DNA of 63,141 bases from Phycisphaerae bacterium (GCA_030615025.1 JAUXAB010000015.1:1-63141), one strand, 5' to 3'. Counted from the first letter of the stretch, positions 52,550 to 61,795 are shown. The notes: a model not told the origin generated them from the sequence alone. Made by a program: numbers and translations.

Positions 52550-54244
52550 ATGGCGAAAAAATGCCTCGTCCTAATTTTGGCCGCGACAATTGCGGGTATT
52601 GCTCTGCGTCTGCCGCAGTTGAAACAGCGTCCCATGCATGGTGACGAGGCCGTCCATGCTTTCAAGTTTGGGGAGCTTCTGGAGATCGGTTCCTATCGCT
52701 ATGACCCCAATGAATACCACGGCCCGACGCTAAACTACCTTACTTTGATTCCCGCCTGGGCCGGCCGAACCCAAAAATTCGCGGACCTGAACGAAACAAT
52801 ATTACGTATTGTGCCCGTTTTCTTCGGTGTGCTACTGGTGTTGCTGCTTTTACTAATGGCCGATGGCCTGGGGCGGATCACTTCGGTTTGCGCTGCCGTA
52901 TTGACCGCTATCTCACCGGCTATGGTTTTTTACAGCCGGTACTACATTCAGGAAATGCTGCTTGTTTGTTTCACATTTGGGGTGATTGTTTCCGGCTACA
53001 GGTATACGAGAAGTAAAAATATTTGGTGGGCTTTACTGACCGGGATATTCCTGGGTCTGTGTCATGCGACGAAGGAAACATGTATCATTGCCTTTGGTTC
53101 AATGCTGTTGGCTCTCTTGCTTACGCTTTTGATGAGAGACCGGCAAAGCGGTTCGGTCTTAAATACAGTTAAAACCGTGAATCCCTGCCATCTTGTTACA
53201 GGCCTTGTAGCTGCTGTGGTAGTTTCGGGCCTGTTTTTCTCTTCTTTTTTCTCTAATCCCACAGGTATCTTGGATTCCTTTCGAACTTATGCGACCTATT
53301 TGAATCGGGCCGGCCAAAACCAACTGCATATTCACCCATGGTATTATTACCTGAAGATACTCCTCTATTACAAATACGGTCCGGGGCCTTTCTGGAGCTT
53401 CTGGAGCGAAGCACTTATTGTTCTCCTGGCCGTGGTTGGTTTCATAGTTGCGATAAGGGGAAAAGGCTTGGCCGGTGTTAATTTCCATCTGCTCAGGTTT
53501 ATTGCCTTTTACACGCTGGTAATGACTGTGGCGTATTCTATAATCCCGTATAAAACTCCCTGGTGCCTGTTAGGCTTCCTGCACGGTATGATTTTACTGG
53601 CTGGTATTGGGGCTGTAGCAGTGGTAAAGCGAGCACCAAACGTTTTGCTGAAGCTGCTCAAGTTCTTATCATATCCACCTGCTCGCTTGCTCGGGGGGCC
53701 AAAGCTGGCGCCAACCGTCTTGGCGCGAGTGCTTATCGGCATACTGCTGGTTGCCGGTGGAGCGCACCTGGCCTGGCAGGGGTACTTAGGCAGTTACAAG
53801 TTCTACGCAGACAGTCGCAATCCTTATGTTTACGCTCATCCGACTACGGATGTGTATACAATAACCGAGCGACTGGAGGAATTGGCTAAGGTGCATCCGG
53901 ATGGCCATGCAATGCAGATTCAGGTTATCTGCCCCGGTGGTGATTATTGGCCCCTGCCCTGGTACTTGCGTTCTTTCACTAAGGTCTTGTGGTGGACCAA
54001 GATTGACGAGAACATAATGCCTGCTCCTGTCATTATCGCCTCTCCAAGTGTGGAGCCGGAGCTAATCGGGTACTTTGATTTGCCGCCCCCGGGGAAAAAG
54101 GACTTATACATACCTCTTTTCGATACGTATATAGAACTGCGTCCGCAAGTAGAGTTACGCGGGTATGTAACGAAAGATTTGTGGGACAGTTACGAGCAAC
54201 ATCAGTTAGAGCTGGAATCATTGCAAAGCCAGGGTGAAAAATGA
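52550..54244 (+). CDS. Agl23-type membrane glycosyltransferase-like protein (TIGR03663)
   Basis: 564 residues with about eleven transmembrane helices. After helix 1 the motif RPMHGDEAVHAFKFGEL contains the DE pair of GT-C glycosyltransferases, and YHGPTLNYLTL follows, both typical of TIGR03663 (flippase activity-associated Agl23). Family members resemble dolichyl/undecaprenyl-linked sugar transferases. The soluble C-terminal part (about 420-564) lies outside. It ends with a 4-bp ATGA overlap into apbE. Confidence 0.82.
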   Translation: MAKKCLVLILAATIAGIALRLPQLKQRPMHGDEAVHAFKFGELLEIGSYRYDPNEYHGPTLNYLTLIPAWAGRTQKFADLNETILRIVPVFFGVLLVLLLLLMADGLGRITSVCAAVLTAISPAMVFYSRYYIQEMLLVCFTFGVIVSGYRYTRSKNIWWALLTGIFLGLCHATKETCIIAFGSMLLALLLTLLMRDRQSGSVLNTVKTVNPCHLVTGLVAAVVVSGLFFSSFFSNPTGILDSFRTYATYLNRAGQNQLHIHPWYYYLKILLYYKYGPGPFWSFWSEALIVLLAVVGFIVAIRGKGLAGVNFHLLRFIAFYTLVMTVAYSIIPYKTPWCLLGFLHGMILLAGIGAVAVVKRAPNVLLKLLKFLSYPPARLLGGPKLAPTVLARVLIGILLVAGGAHLAWQGYLGSYKFYADSRNPYVYAHPTTDVYTITERLEELAKVHPDGHAMQIQVICPGGDYWPLPWYLRSFTKVLWWTKIDENIMPAPVIIASPSVEPELIGYFDLPPPGKKDLYIPLFDTYIELRPQVELRGYVTKDLWDSYEQHQLELESLQSQGEK

Positions 54245-55212
54245 CTCAGGCACAAGGAGAAACTCGCTTTGTCAAGAGCGATTGGGATTCAATCACTGGA
54301 ATCCGGCGGTTTTCCCATGAGGCTATGGCGACGACTTTTGAGGTCATCATCCTACATGAGGATGCCCGCTATGCCGAACAAGCGGCCTGGGCCGCTTTCG
54401 ACAGGCTTGAGAAGCTTGAGCAGGACCTGAGCCGATTTATAGAGAACAGTGACATCTCCCGAATCAACAACCTTGCTGCCGGCCGGTCCCTGCGGGTTGG
54501 CCTGGGCACGTTCGACTGTCTGCAGCGAAGCCGCCGTATTAATGCCGAAACCAACGGGGCTTTTGATATTACCGTTGGGTCTCTGCTGAAGTGTTGGCTC
54601 AGCAAAGATAAAAACCTGCGCAGGCCTTCTGAGGAGGAGCTAAATCTTGCCCGTCAGCGCACCGGCATGGGCCTTTTGAAATTGGACGAATCCCAATACA
54701 CGGTGGAGCTGCTAAGGGACGGCGTGCAAATTGACCTCGGCGGCATCGGCAAGGGCTACGCAATTGACCGGATGGCTGAGCTGCTGCGTGACTGGAGTAT
54801 TGATGTCGCTCTGATTCATGGGGGCTACAGTTCGGTTTTGGGCGTTGGCACACCATCCGGGACACAAGGCTGGCCCGTGACTTTAAGCAATCCCGTCCCG
54901 ACCTGTCGGGATAAACAAACCCTGGCCCGGCTTTGTTTGAAAAACCAGGCTGTGAGCGGCTCAGGTTTGCAAAAAGGTCAGCATATAATCGACCCACGTA
55001 CGGCCCGGCCGGTTGAGGGCAGATGTGCTGCCTGGGCTTGTGCAACCGAGGCCGCAACAGCGGACGCCCTATCAACCGCCTTTATGGTTATGAGCCCGGA
55101 TGAGGTCAAGCAATACTGCTTGCGCCATCACGAGGTGCAGGCTATGCTGATACTAAAAGAGCGGGGTAAAAAGGCACAAGAAGACAAAATTTTGCACTTT
55201 GGCCTCTGGTAG
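54241..55212 (+). CDS. apbE: FAD:protein FMN transferase
   Basis: 323 residues with ApbE motifs in order: EQDLSRFIENSDISRIN, GAFDITVGSL, IDLGGIGKGYAIDRM, VSGSGLQKGQHIIDPRT and ATADALSTAFMV, the last with the Mg-binding Asp. ApbE covalently attaches FMN to Ser/Thr of electron-transfer proteins such as NqrC/RnfG. No signal peptide or lipobox is seen, unlike the commonly exported forms, so the site of action is uncertain. No FMN-bind substrate is visible in the window. It overlaps the upstream gene by 4 bp. Confidence 0.92.
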   Translation: MTQAQGETRFVKSDWDSITGIRRFSHEAMATTFEVIILHEDARYAEQAAWAAFDRLEKLEQDLSRFIENSDISRINNLAAGRSLRVGLGTFDCLQRSRRINAETNGAFDITVGSLLKCWLSKDKNLRRPSEEELNLARQRTGMGLLKLDESQYTVELLRDGVQIDLGGIGKGYAIDRMAELLRDWSIDVALIHGGYSSVLGVGTPSGTQGWPVTLSNPVPTCRDKQTLARLCLKNQAVSGSGLQKGQHIIDPRTARPVEGRCAAWACATEAATADALSTAFMVMSPDEVKQYCLRHHEVQAMLILKERGKKAQEDKILHFGLW

Positions 55213-55270
55213 AAAGGTGAATTACTTTTCGTAACCGTTCACAGGGTAGGTTTCATGGGAGGTAACAAAA

Positions 55271-57379
55271 ATGGAGTCGGTCGTTGCCCATGGACAAGGT
55301 AAAAGCGGGTGGCTGGCTGTGGTTGTGTGGGCCGTGTGCGGATTGACGGTCGCACTTTCTGCGACGCAAACTCAGGCAAAGGATGATGCGATTCAGGCCG
55401 TTATTCAACAGGCCGGTAATGCCGACAACGATAAGCTGCGTTTGGACTATTTAAGAAAACTCCAGAAACAACCAGGCTTGGATGAATCTCTCAAGGAAGA
55501 CCTCGCGAAGCTCATCACCCAGATAGACCGCTGGTTGCACGAAGAACGATTGAATTATTTTGGCCGAGAGGTAAGCCGCGAGAAGGACTTTGATTTCCAG
55601 ATTCCCGAGAGTTCTCAGCTTTATCCGCTGACGTGGCTGTATCGTGGCAGGATGGTCATCTGGTACACGATGGAGTCCGGCGGCGTCTGGAGCATTGCCC
55701 AGAGACGACGTGAATTCTTTGACATAGCACGGGCGTTTTTTGAGAAAGCCGCCCGGGCATTTCCCGAAAACAAGGTCGTCCGGATGTATCTTGGTCATCC
55801 CACCGGCCCGTACAAGCACTACGAGGCTGTGTCGGGCGCACCTGAGTGGGCCGTTTATCAGCGCGAGGGACTGGAACGTCTGGTCGATATAATCGAGTGG
55901 TGGATTGACAACCGCATGCAGGAAAACGGGGAATACGGCGGCGGATGGGGCGACGACTGTGAAATGTGGCGGTGGTGGGCGCCAGTACTCATCGGATTCG
56001 ATAGCCCAAAGATTACGCGGGCACAAGCGCGGTTTTCCGCAGCGCTGATGGCCCAGCCGCACATGAAGCTTGGTTACACAACCCGTATGACCGATGTAGA
56101 ACATACGGCCGAAGATTCCGCCGACGTCATAACACCCATGATGCACCTTGACCCGGACAATGACCTCTGGCGCAAGCGTGCGCTTCGCCTGGCCGAACTA
56201 ATGGAGGTGCTCTGGACCGGTCGAAACGAACGTGGTTTCCTGCAGTTCAAAAGCACCTATTTCACCGTAAACAAGGTCGACACAAATCCAAAGCGCGCTT
56301 GCGACACCGTATACCATCCGAGGGCAGTTCAACCGACTCTGCTTTACTGGCAGCGGACGGGCGACGTGAATCTGACGAGGCTCTTTGCCGCATGGATGGA
56401 TACTTGGGTTGATGCCGCAGCACGGACTGAACGTGGTAAGCCCGCGGGCATTCTCCCTACGGCAATCCACTGGCCCGATGGCAGGGTCGGAGGTTTGGGA
56501 GCTGACTGGTGGGACCCCAGGAATCACGGTGAATACACACTGTACCTTTACCCAAGCGCGATGAGCCTGATGACCCATACGCTGTTATTGACCCATCACA
56601 TCACAGGTAAGGCCAAATACCTCGAACCAATCCGTTCCATGGCAAATACTCGCCTCAAGTATCTCAGGGCGCCGCCGAAGAAGCAGCCAGCTCCCGGCAC
56701 TGAAGCCTGGTGCGCTTCAAAACTTGGCAGCATATCGAGTGTAATCGCTAAATACAGGTTCCTGACAGGTAACACCGAGTTTGACGAGCTCATAGCCAAG
56801 GAGAGATCGCCGTATGTGCGTTTTCGGCTGCATGGTGATCTCGGCTCGCTGGTCTCGGCGCTTCGCAATAACGCTGAAGCGTTACGGGTCAACTTTGAAG
56901 GTTACACCAGCGAAGTCCGCTATACCGACCGCGTCCTGCGGTTCCCAGCGTTGTTTGGAAAGAACGGGATACTGTCCGAGCCCGTTGTAACGATTCACAC
57001 CCCGAACCCATCGTTGCTTTATTCAACGGTAACCGGCGATCCGGGTAGTGCCGGATACTTCCCACTCAACGCGGTCCGCTGGCTGACACCGCCTCGTAAC
57101 ATTGCCGCGTTAGTCACCGAATCGGGAAGCAACCAATTTACAGCAGAGCTGTTCCACTTTGGCGAGGAAAAACGCTCGATGTCAGCTGAATTCTACTTAC
57201 TCAACCCAGGTAAGTATACACTTACCATCGCAAGCAAGAATGGCGGAGGACAAAAGTTGTTAGCAACCGATGAATTTGTGGTGGAAGGCCGTAGTCCTTG
57301 GGACTCCTTACGGAGGACACGCGTTTTTTTCGAACTGCCGCCGCGCAAGCCGTGCGTGTTACACATCTGTTGCCGTTAG
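55271..57379 (+). CDS. Secreted alpha-barrel protein of unknown function
   Basis: 702 residues with GGGAGG upstream and a Sec signal (about 12-36). The bulk (about 40-510) is alpha-helical with recurring aromatic patches (GGGWGDDCEMWRWWAP, YHPRAVQPTLLYWQRTG, DWWDPRNHGEYTLYLYP), as in (alpha/alpha)6 barrels of glycan lyases and hydrolases. The last 190 residues look beta-rich. No family is recognised with certainty. The stop codon (CGT TAG) is part of a dispersed CCGTTAGA repeat, and the preceding segment has a gtccttgggac palindrome, so the 3' end may have been remodelled. It is the last gene of the ApbE operon. Confidence 0.6.
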   Translation: MESVVAHGQGKSGWLAVVVWAVCGLTVALSATQTQAKDDAIQAVIQQAGNADNDKLRLDYLRKLQKQPGLDESLKEDLAKLITQIDRWLHEERLNYFGREVSREKDFDFQIPESSQLYPLTWLYRGRMVIWYTMESGGVWSIAQRRREFFDIARAFFEKAARAFPENKVVRMYLGHPTGPYKHYEAVSGAPEWAVYQREGLERLVDIIEWWIDNRMQENGEYGGGWGDDCEMWRWWAPVLIGFDSPKITRAQARFSAALMAQPHMKLGYTTRMTDVEHTAEDSADVITPMMHLDPDNDLWRKRALRLAELMEVLWTGRNERGFLQFKSTYFTVNKVDTNPKRACDTVYHPRAVQPTLLYWQRTGDVNLTRLFAAWMDTWVDAAARTERGKPAGILPTAIHWPDGRVGGLGADWWDPRNHGEYTLYLYPSAMSLMTHTLLLTHHITGKAKYLEPIRSMANTRLKYLRAPPKKQPAPGTEAWCASKLGSISSVIAKYRFLTGNTEFDELIAKERSPYVRFRLHGDLGSLVSALRNNAEALRVNFEGYTSEVRYTDRVLRFPALFGKNGILSEPVVTIHTPNPSLLYSTVTGDPGSAGYFPLNAVRWLTPPRNIAALVTESGSNQFTAELFHFGEEKRSMSAEFYLLNPGKYTLTIASKNGGGQKLLATDEFVVEGRSPWDSLRRTRVFFELPPRKPCVLHICCR

Positions 57380-57867
57380 AGAGGCCCACCTTCCCGCCGC
57401 CCCGACTCGCGTCGGAAGACGCGGGGGCCGGCAAAAATTCGAAATTTCTCCTGTTCGGCTTGGGCCGGGTGATGGCGCCAAGAGAGGTCGGGCGTACGAC
57501 TTAGGGAGAATGATCCTTATTCTGATTGGGCCATGGAGGCAGGTTTGGTATCTTAGTGAACTAAAGACTCTCAATAGCACGGTTAAGAGTCTTGACCAGC
57601 GAGGAAACTTTGCGGTATTTCCTTTTTACTGGAGGCGATATGAGCCACAGCAAGGAGTGACGATGCAGTAAAATGGTGGGCAATGCCCACCCTACGCGGG
57701 TGAAGCGAGAGGTGAAAGGTTCAAAATAGTTATGGTTTCGAGATGAATTTGGTAATACAATGCCCTTGGAAGGTCTCAAAAAACACTTTATTAAGCATCG
57801 TAAATGAGAATATCGGGTTGTTATGATATGTTCTGTGCCAACAGGTCAATTATTAGGAGGCTTTGCT
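57380..57867. other. Intergenic region with repeats
   Basis: No convincing gene. It contains the tail of the CCGTTAGA unit, a GC-rich stretch (57385-57440), a TGGTGGGC/GCCCACCC hairpin at 57674-57695, and 'gactct/agagtc' inverted bases around 57566-57592. A 53-codon frame at 57510 has a short-spaced AGGGAG but nothing recognisable. Confidence 0.5.
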
Positions 57868-59214
57868 ATGTCAAAACAGCATATAAGCAGGCGACATTTT
57901 CTTGCTGCAACAGCAACAACTGCTGCTATCACCATTGTGCCGAGGCACGTCCTGGGAGGGTCGCGGAATAACCCGCCCAGCGAGAAACTCAATATCGCCG
58001 GTATTGGTGTCGGGGGTATGGGTAAACACAATCTGCGGCAGCTTGAGAGCGAAAATATCGTGGCCTTGTGCGACGTGGACCATGACTACGCGGCCGAAAC
58101 GTTCAAGAGGTACCCCAAAGCAAAGGTCTATAACGACTTCCGGAAAATGCTGGACAAGCAGAAAGACATCGATGCCGTGGTGATTGCAACTCCGGACCAT
58201 ACACACGCGGTAATCTCCATGGAAGCGATGCGGAGGGGGAAACACGTTTACTGTCAGAAGCCGCTGACACACGACGTCTATGAGTCGCGTATGCTGGCAA
58301 AAACAGCGAAAGAGACCGGTGTAACCACGCAAATGGGAATTCAGGGGCATTCGGGTGAGGGTATCCGGCTGATTTGTGAGTGGATTTGGAACGGTGCCAT
58401 CGGTGAGGTCCGCGAGGTAGATGCCTGGTGCAGCTTGTCTTATTATCCCTTTGGCCATACGTGGTGGAGTTCCAAGTGGAGCCGACGTCCCAAGGAAAGG
58501 CCGCCAGTTCCGCCAACGTTGGATTGGGACCTCTGGATAGGTCCCGCGCCCGAGCGTCCTTATCATCCGGCATACCATCCGGGGGTGTGGCGCTGCTGGT
58601 GGGATTTCGGCTGCGGGATGATGGGAGACCGAGGTGCCCATACTCTGGATACGGTCTTTTGGGCACTAAAACTGGGAGCACCGAGAAGTGTGGAGGCCAC
58701 CTCACTGGACCTGAATCCAGATACGCATCCGGTGGCATCTATCGTGATCTACCGATTTCCGGCACGGGGTGATTTGCCGCCGGTCAAACTGACGTGGTAT
58801 GACGGTCTTCGCCCACCACGGCCTATAGAACTCGAAGACGGCAGGCGTTTGGGCAATGTGGAGGGCGGTGCGCTTTTCAAAGGCAGCAGGGGCAAGCTGA
58901 TGGCCGGCGTTTATGGAGAAGGGGCTCGACTGATACCTGAGAGCAGGATGAAAGAGTACAAACAACCCCCGAAAACCATCCCAAGAGTAAAAGGCTCCCA
59001 TGAGCAGGATTGGGTGCGCGCCTGCAAGGGTGGCCGACCGGCGGGGGCAGATTTTGAGTATTCCGGCCTTTTGACCGAAGTATGTTTGCTTGGAAATGTG
59101 GCCAGGCGAGTTGATGCCAGGATCGAATGGGACGCAGATAACATGAAGGTAACGAATCTGCCCGAGGCCGACAAATACATTCGCACTAAGTATCGCCAAG
59201 GTTGGAGCTTATAA
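57868..59214 (+). CDS. Tat-exported Gfo/Idh/MocA oxidoreductase 12 (QKP variant)
   Basis: Start at 57868 after AGGAGG; 448 residues. Tat ISRRHFLAATATTAA, then TIVPRHVLGG. EKP reads YCQKPLTH, with Glu to Gln as in oxidoreductase 2. The loop is MGDRGAHTLDTVFWAL and the end YRQGWSL. It belongs to the 36-40 kb subgroup although it lies 17 kb away. It is immediately followed by the GH16-beta-helix gene, so it may oxidise a released oligosaccharide. Confidence 0.92.
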   Translation: MSKQHISRRHFLAATATTAAITIVPRHVLGGSRNNPPSEKLNIAGIGVGGMGKHNLRQLESENIVALCDVDHDYAAETFKRYPKAKVYNDFRKMLDKQKDIDAVVIATPDHTHAVISMEAMRRGKHVYCQKPLTHDVYESRMLAKTAKETGVTTQMGIQGHSGEGIRLICEWIWNGAIGEVREVDAWCSLSYYPFGHTWWSSKWSRRPKERPPVPPTLDWDLWIGPAPERPYHPAYHPGVWRCWWDFGCGMMGDRGAHTLDTVFWALKLGAPRSVEATSLDLNPDTHPVASIVIYRFPARGDLPPVKLTWYDGLRPPRPIELEDGRRLGNVEGGALFKGSRGKLMAGVYGEGARLIPESRMKEYKQPPKTIPRVKGSHEQDWVRACKGGRPAGADFEYSGLLTEVCLLGNVARRVDARIEWDADNMKVTNLPEADKYIRTKYRQGWSL

Positions 59215-59261
59215 GTGAACTAACGCTGCGTCTTGTGGAAAATTTGATTACGAGTACCATT

Positions 59262-61457
59262 ATGGAAGGAAAACACTTTCTCAAAGTTGGTATTAGTATC
59301 TCCCTCAGTGTCTTATTTAGCATCGGTGTATTTGCTGCGGAGAAGAAACGCCCCAATGACTGGATAAGAACAGGTGCACTCGGCCCAAAACCCAAACGCA
59401 TCACAGATGCACTTCCATTGTCTGACCAAAGCAATCAGGGGCATTGGAAGAAGTATGAATTGATGAGCGATGAATTTGACGGCTCAGAACTTGACAGCGA
59501 TAAGTGGTTTCCTACAAACCCCAGGTGGTTAGGGAGGCAGCCAGCCTATTTCTATTCTGGCAACGTCAGTGTAACTAACGGCAAGCTACATCTCATGATG
59601 AAGAAGCAGGAAGTCCCTGAGATGCCGAAAGATAAGGGGTACCACACCTACACATCTGCTGCTGTTCAAAGCAAAACCAGGGTCAAATACGGATATTTTG
59701 AAGTCAAGTGCAAACCTATGAAGTCTCATGGTTCAAGCTCTTTCTGGTTTTATGACAGTACACCGGACGTGTGGACAGAAATCGATGTATTTGAAATTGG
59801 TGGAGGTGCTCCTGGATTCGAGCGGAAGTACAACATGAATGTACATGTCTTTAGAACGCCTACCGAGAAGAAGCATTGGTCGATGCACGGAGTATGGGTT
59901 GCGCCATCAAATCTTGCAGATGATTATCATGTCTATGGCTTGGAGTGGGATAAGGAAAAGATTAAATGGTATTTTGACGGAGTGCTTGTCAGGTGGGTGG
60001 AAAATACACACTGGCATCAGCCTCTGACTTTGAATTTCGACAGTGAAACTATGCCTAATTGGTTTGGACTTCCCAAAGACAGCGACCTGCCATCCACCTA
60101 CAGCATTGAATACGTGAGGGCCTGGAAGAAAGAGGCAGTGGCATGGGCTTCCAGCCCATGGAAACACGGCCAGGATGGCCGTGCCACGCCCACCTATGAG
60201 ATCTACCCGGCCACTGTTGATTCCCAGGAAGAATTTGAACGTATGGCAAATTCGCTTAAGCCGGGCGATGAGCTGGTCCTGCACGGGGGAGTCTATTCGC
60301 AAAACGGCCGTCGGGCTGTTACCGCCAAAGGCACCGCCACCAAACCCATTATTATCCGAGCAGCAAAAGGCGAAAAACCCCTGCTCACCCGTCCAGCCGA
60401 CAACATCGATAAGCACAATAACATCGAGTTTGTCAATTGTTCCCATCTCATCATTCGAGGACTCATATTCAAAGGCGGCAGCTCCGGTGTCAGGTTTATC
60501 CGAGGACACCACATCACGTTTGAAGAGTGCGAAATCTTCGAAACCGGCAACAATGCACTCACAATGAACAGCGGAAATTGTGATGCCTTTATAATTCGCA
60601 GGAACCATATTCATCACACAGGATTAAGCGCTTCCGGTCATACTGAGGGAGAAGGTATGTATATCGGTGTCCATAACGGCTCGCGTATAACCACCAATAC
60701 ACTGGTAGAAGGCAATTATATTCATCACTTGCGGAGCACGAGCAATGGTGGAAATGATGGTATTGAAATCAAGTTCGGCTCTTATGGGAACACCGTCCGC
60801 GATAACGTCATCCACGATACGAACATCGGCCGGCAATATCCCGGAATTTTCGTATACGGCGGCGGTAAAGGAGTCAACATCGTTGAGGGAAACGTCATCT
60901 GGAATGCCGGCGAAGGAATCCAGGTGGTTTCTGATGCTGTTGTGCGAAACAACATCATTTTCAATTGTTCGGTAACCGGAATCACGGCAGCTCCTCATGC
61001 CGCGGTGCCCAAAATGCGGAATGTTAAGATTGTTAATAATACTATTGTGAATCATCCCGGAGGTGTCCGGATTCGCTGGTCCAGGGCAAGTAATATGGTT
61101 TTCGCTAATAACGCCATCTATTGTCCTGGCTCCACGGCGATTGATGCATCAGGAATCGGCAACGGTACCTTCAGCGCCAATTATGTTGAGGGCCGTTTGG
61201 CTGGTGTGAAAATCGATAATTCTTGTTTCTATGATGGCGGAAACATATCCGTGGCTTTTGTGGGGCCTAACAAAAAGGACTATTGGCTTAGGCCAGGCTC
61301 AGTGCTAATCAATCACGCTAATCCGGATTTCGTTCCAAAGCTGGATTTCAACCGTGCTGCCAGAAAGCATCCGTTCGATGTTGGTGCTTATGAATCCGAA
61401 GGGCACACAAAGAATCCAGGCTGGCGGGTACGAGCCGGATTCAAGACAAATCACTGA
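59262..61457 (+). CDS. Secreted GH16 glycosidase + right-handed beta-helix protein
   Basis: Start set at the ATG at 59262; a TTG at 59202 overlapping the previous gene is open but adds no signal features. 731 residues: Sec signal (about 1-26), then GH16 (about 70-290) with the catalytic E-x-D-x-x-E as WTEIDVFEIGG near 171-181, in the arrangement of agarase/carrageenase-like enzymes. A linker at about 292-310 is encoded by a palindromic repeat. From about 313 a right-handed parallel beta-helix runs to the end (ITFEECEIFETGNNAL, NTVRDNVIHDTNIG, VKIVNNTIVNHPGG). The helix could be a lyase or carbohydrate-binding module. No obvious ribosome-binding site is seen. Confidence 0.85.
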   Translation: MEGKHFLKVGISISLSVLFSIGVFAAEKKRPNDWIRTGALGPKPKRITDALPLSDQSNQGHWKKYELMSDEFDGSELDSDKWFPTNPRWLGRQPAYFYSGNVSVTNGKLHLMMKKQEVPEMPKDKGYHTYTSAAVQSKTRVKYGYFEVKCKPMKSHGSSSFWFYDSTPDVWTEIDVFEIGGGAPGFERKYNMNVHVFRTPTEKKHWSMHGVWVAPSNLADDYHVYGLEWDKEKIKWYFDGVLVRWVENTHWHQPLTLNFDSETMPNWFGLPKDSDLPSTYSIEYVRAWKKEAVAWASSPWKHGQDGRATPTYEIYPATVDSQEEFERMANSLKPGDELVLHGGVYSQNGRRAVTAKGTATKPIIIRAAKGEKPLLTRPADNIDKHNNIEFVNCSHLIIRGLIFKGGSSGVRFIRGHHITFEECEIFETGNNALTMNSGNCDAFIIRRNHIHHTGLSASGHTEGEGMYIGVHNGSRITTNTLVEGNYIHHLRSTSNGGNDGIEIKFGSYGNTVRDNVIHDTNIGRQYPGIFVYGGGKGVNIVEGNVIWNAGEGIQVVSDAVVRNNIIFNCSVTGITAAPHAAVPKMRNVKIVNNTIVNHPGGVRIRWSRASNMVFANNAIYCPGSTAIDASGIGNGTFSANYVEGRLAGVKIDNSCFYDGGNISVAFVGPNKKDYWLRPGSVLINHANPDFVPKLDFNRAARKHPFDVGAYESEGHTKNPGWRVRAGFKTNH
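60138..60187. repeat. Palindromic repeat element inside the GH16/beta-helix coding sequence
   Basis: Two perfect hairpins, CATGGGCT-tcc-AGCCCATG (60142-60160) and CACGGCCA-gga-TGGCCGTG (60165-60183), lie within outer GTGGCA...TGCCAC arms. The 50-bp unit is kept in frame and encodes VAWASSPWKHGQDGRAT, exactly the segment between the two domains. It resembles dispersed GTGGCA-type intergenic repeats of planctomycetes. Confidence 0.85.
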
Positions 61458-61507
61458 CCATACGTGAAATATGTCCTATCAGCAAGACTGATAGCCATTT
61501 GACCAGC

Positions 61508-61708
61508 TCAATAATACACGTCATCGTTATTGTACAGGTCTTTCCAGGTTACACTGTCTGGGTCATAGCTGTTGTCCCTATCTTCAGCTTCGTGCAGATG
61601 GTCAAGGATTCTATTCACTACCCTCCGTATGGCCCTGGTATTTTCACAGATCTCCTCAAGAGTTTGGGTGCTTTTTTCATGTTTTTGTGAATCTTCTTCT
61701 GATGTCAT
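61508..61708 (-). CDS. Small protein of unknown function, 66 aa
   Basis: Acidic 66-residue product (TLEEICENTRAIRRVVNRIL in the centre forms one amphipathic helix), ending NNDDVYY. No family or clear ribosome-binding site is recognised. It lies downstream of the truncated ThiF gene on the same strand, separated by a strong hairpin, so it may be an old neighbour of that system. Coding status is plausible but not certain. Confidence 0.4.
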   Translation of the reverse strand: MTSEEDSQKHEKSTQTLEEICENTRAIRRVVNRILDHLHEAEDRDNSYDPDSVTWKDLYNNDDVYY

Positions 61709-61795
61709 TTCAGAATGATAACGTGATAGAAGTATTTAAGGTTTTATGTGTTAAAAAATAATAGAAGCAAAATATGTTTTGAAGTGATTGAATAC

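Noticed and set aside
57270..57671. 133-codon frame after the secreted barrel gene
   Set aside because: Overlaps the coding end and repeats. The only possible start inside has poor spacing and no recognisable product.
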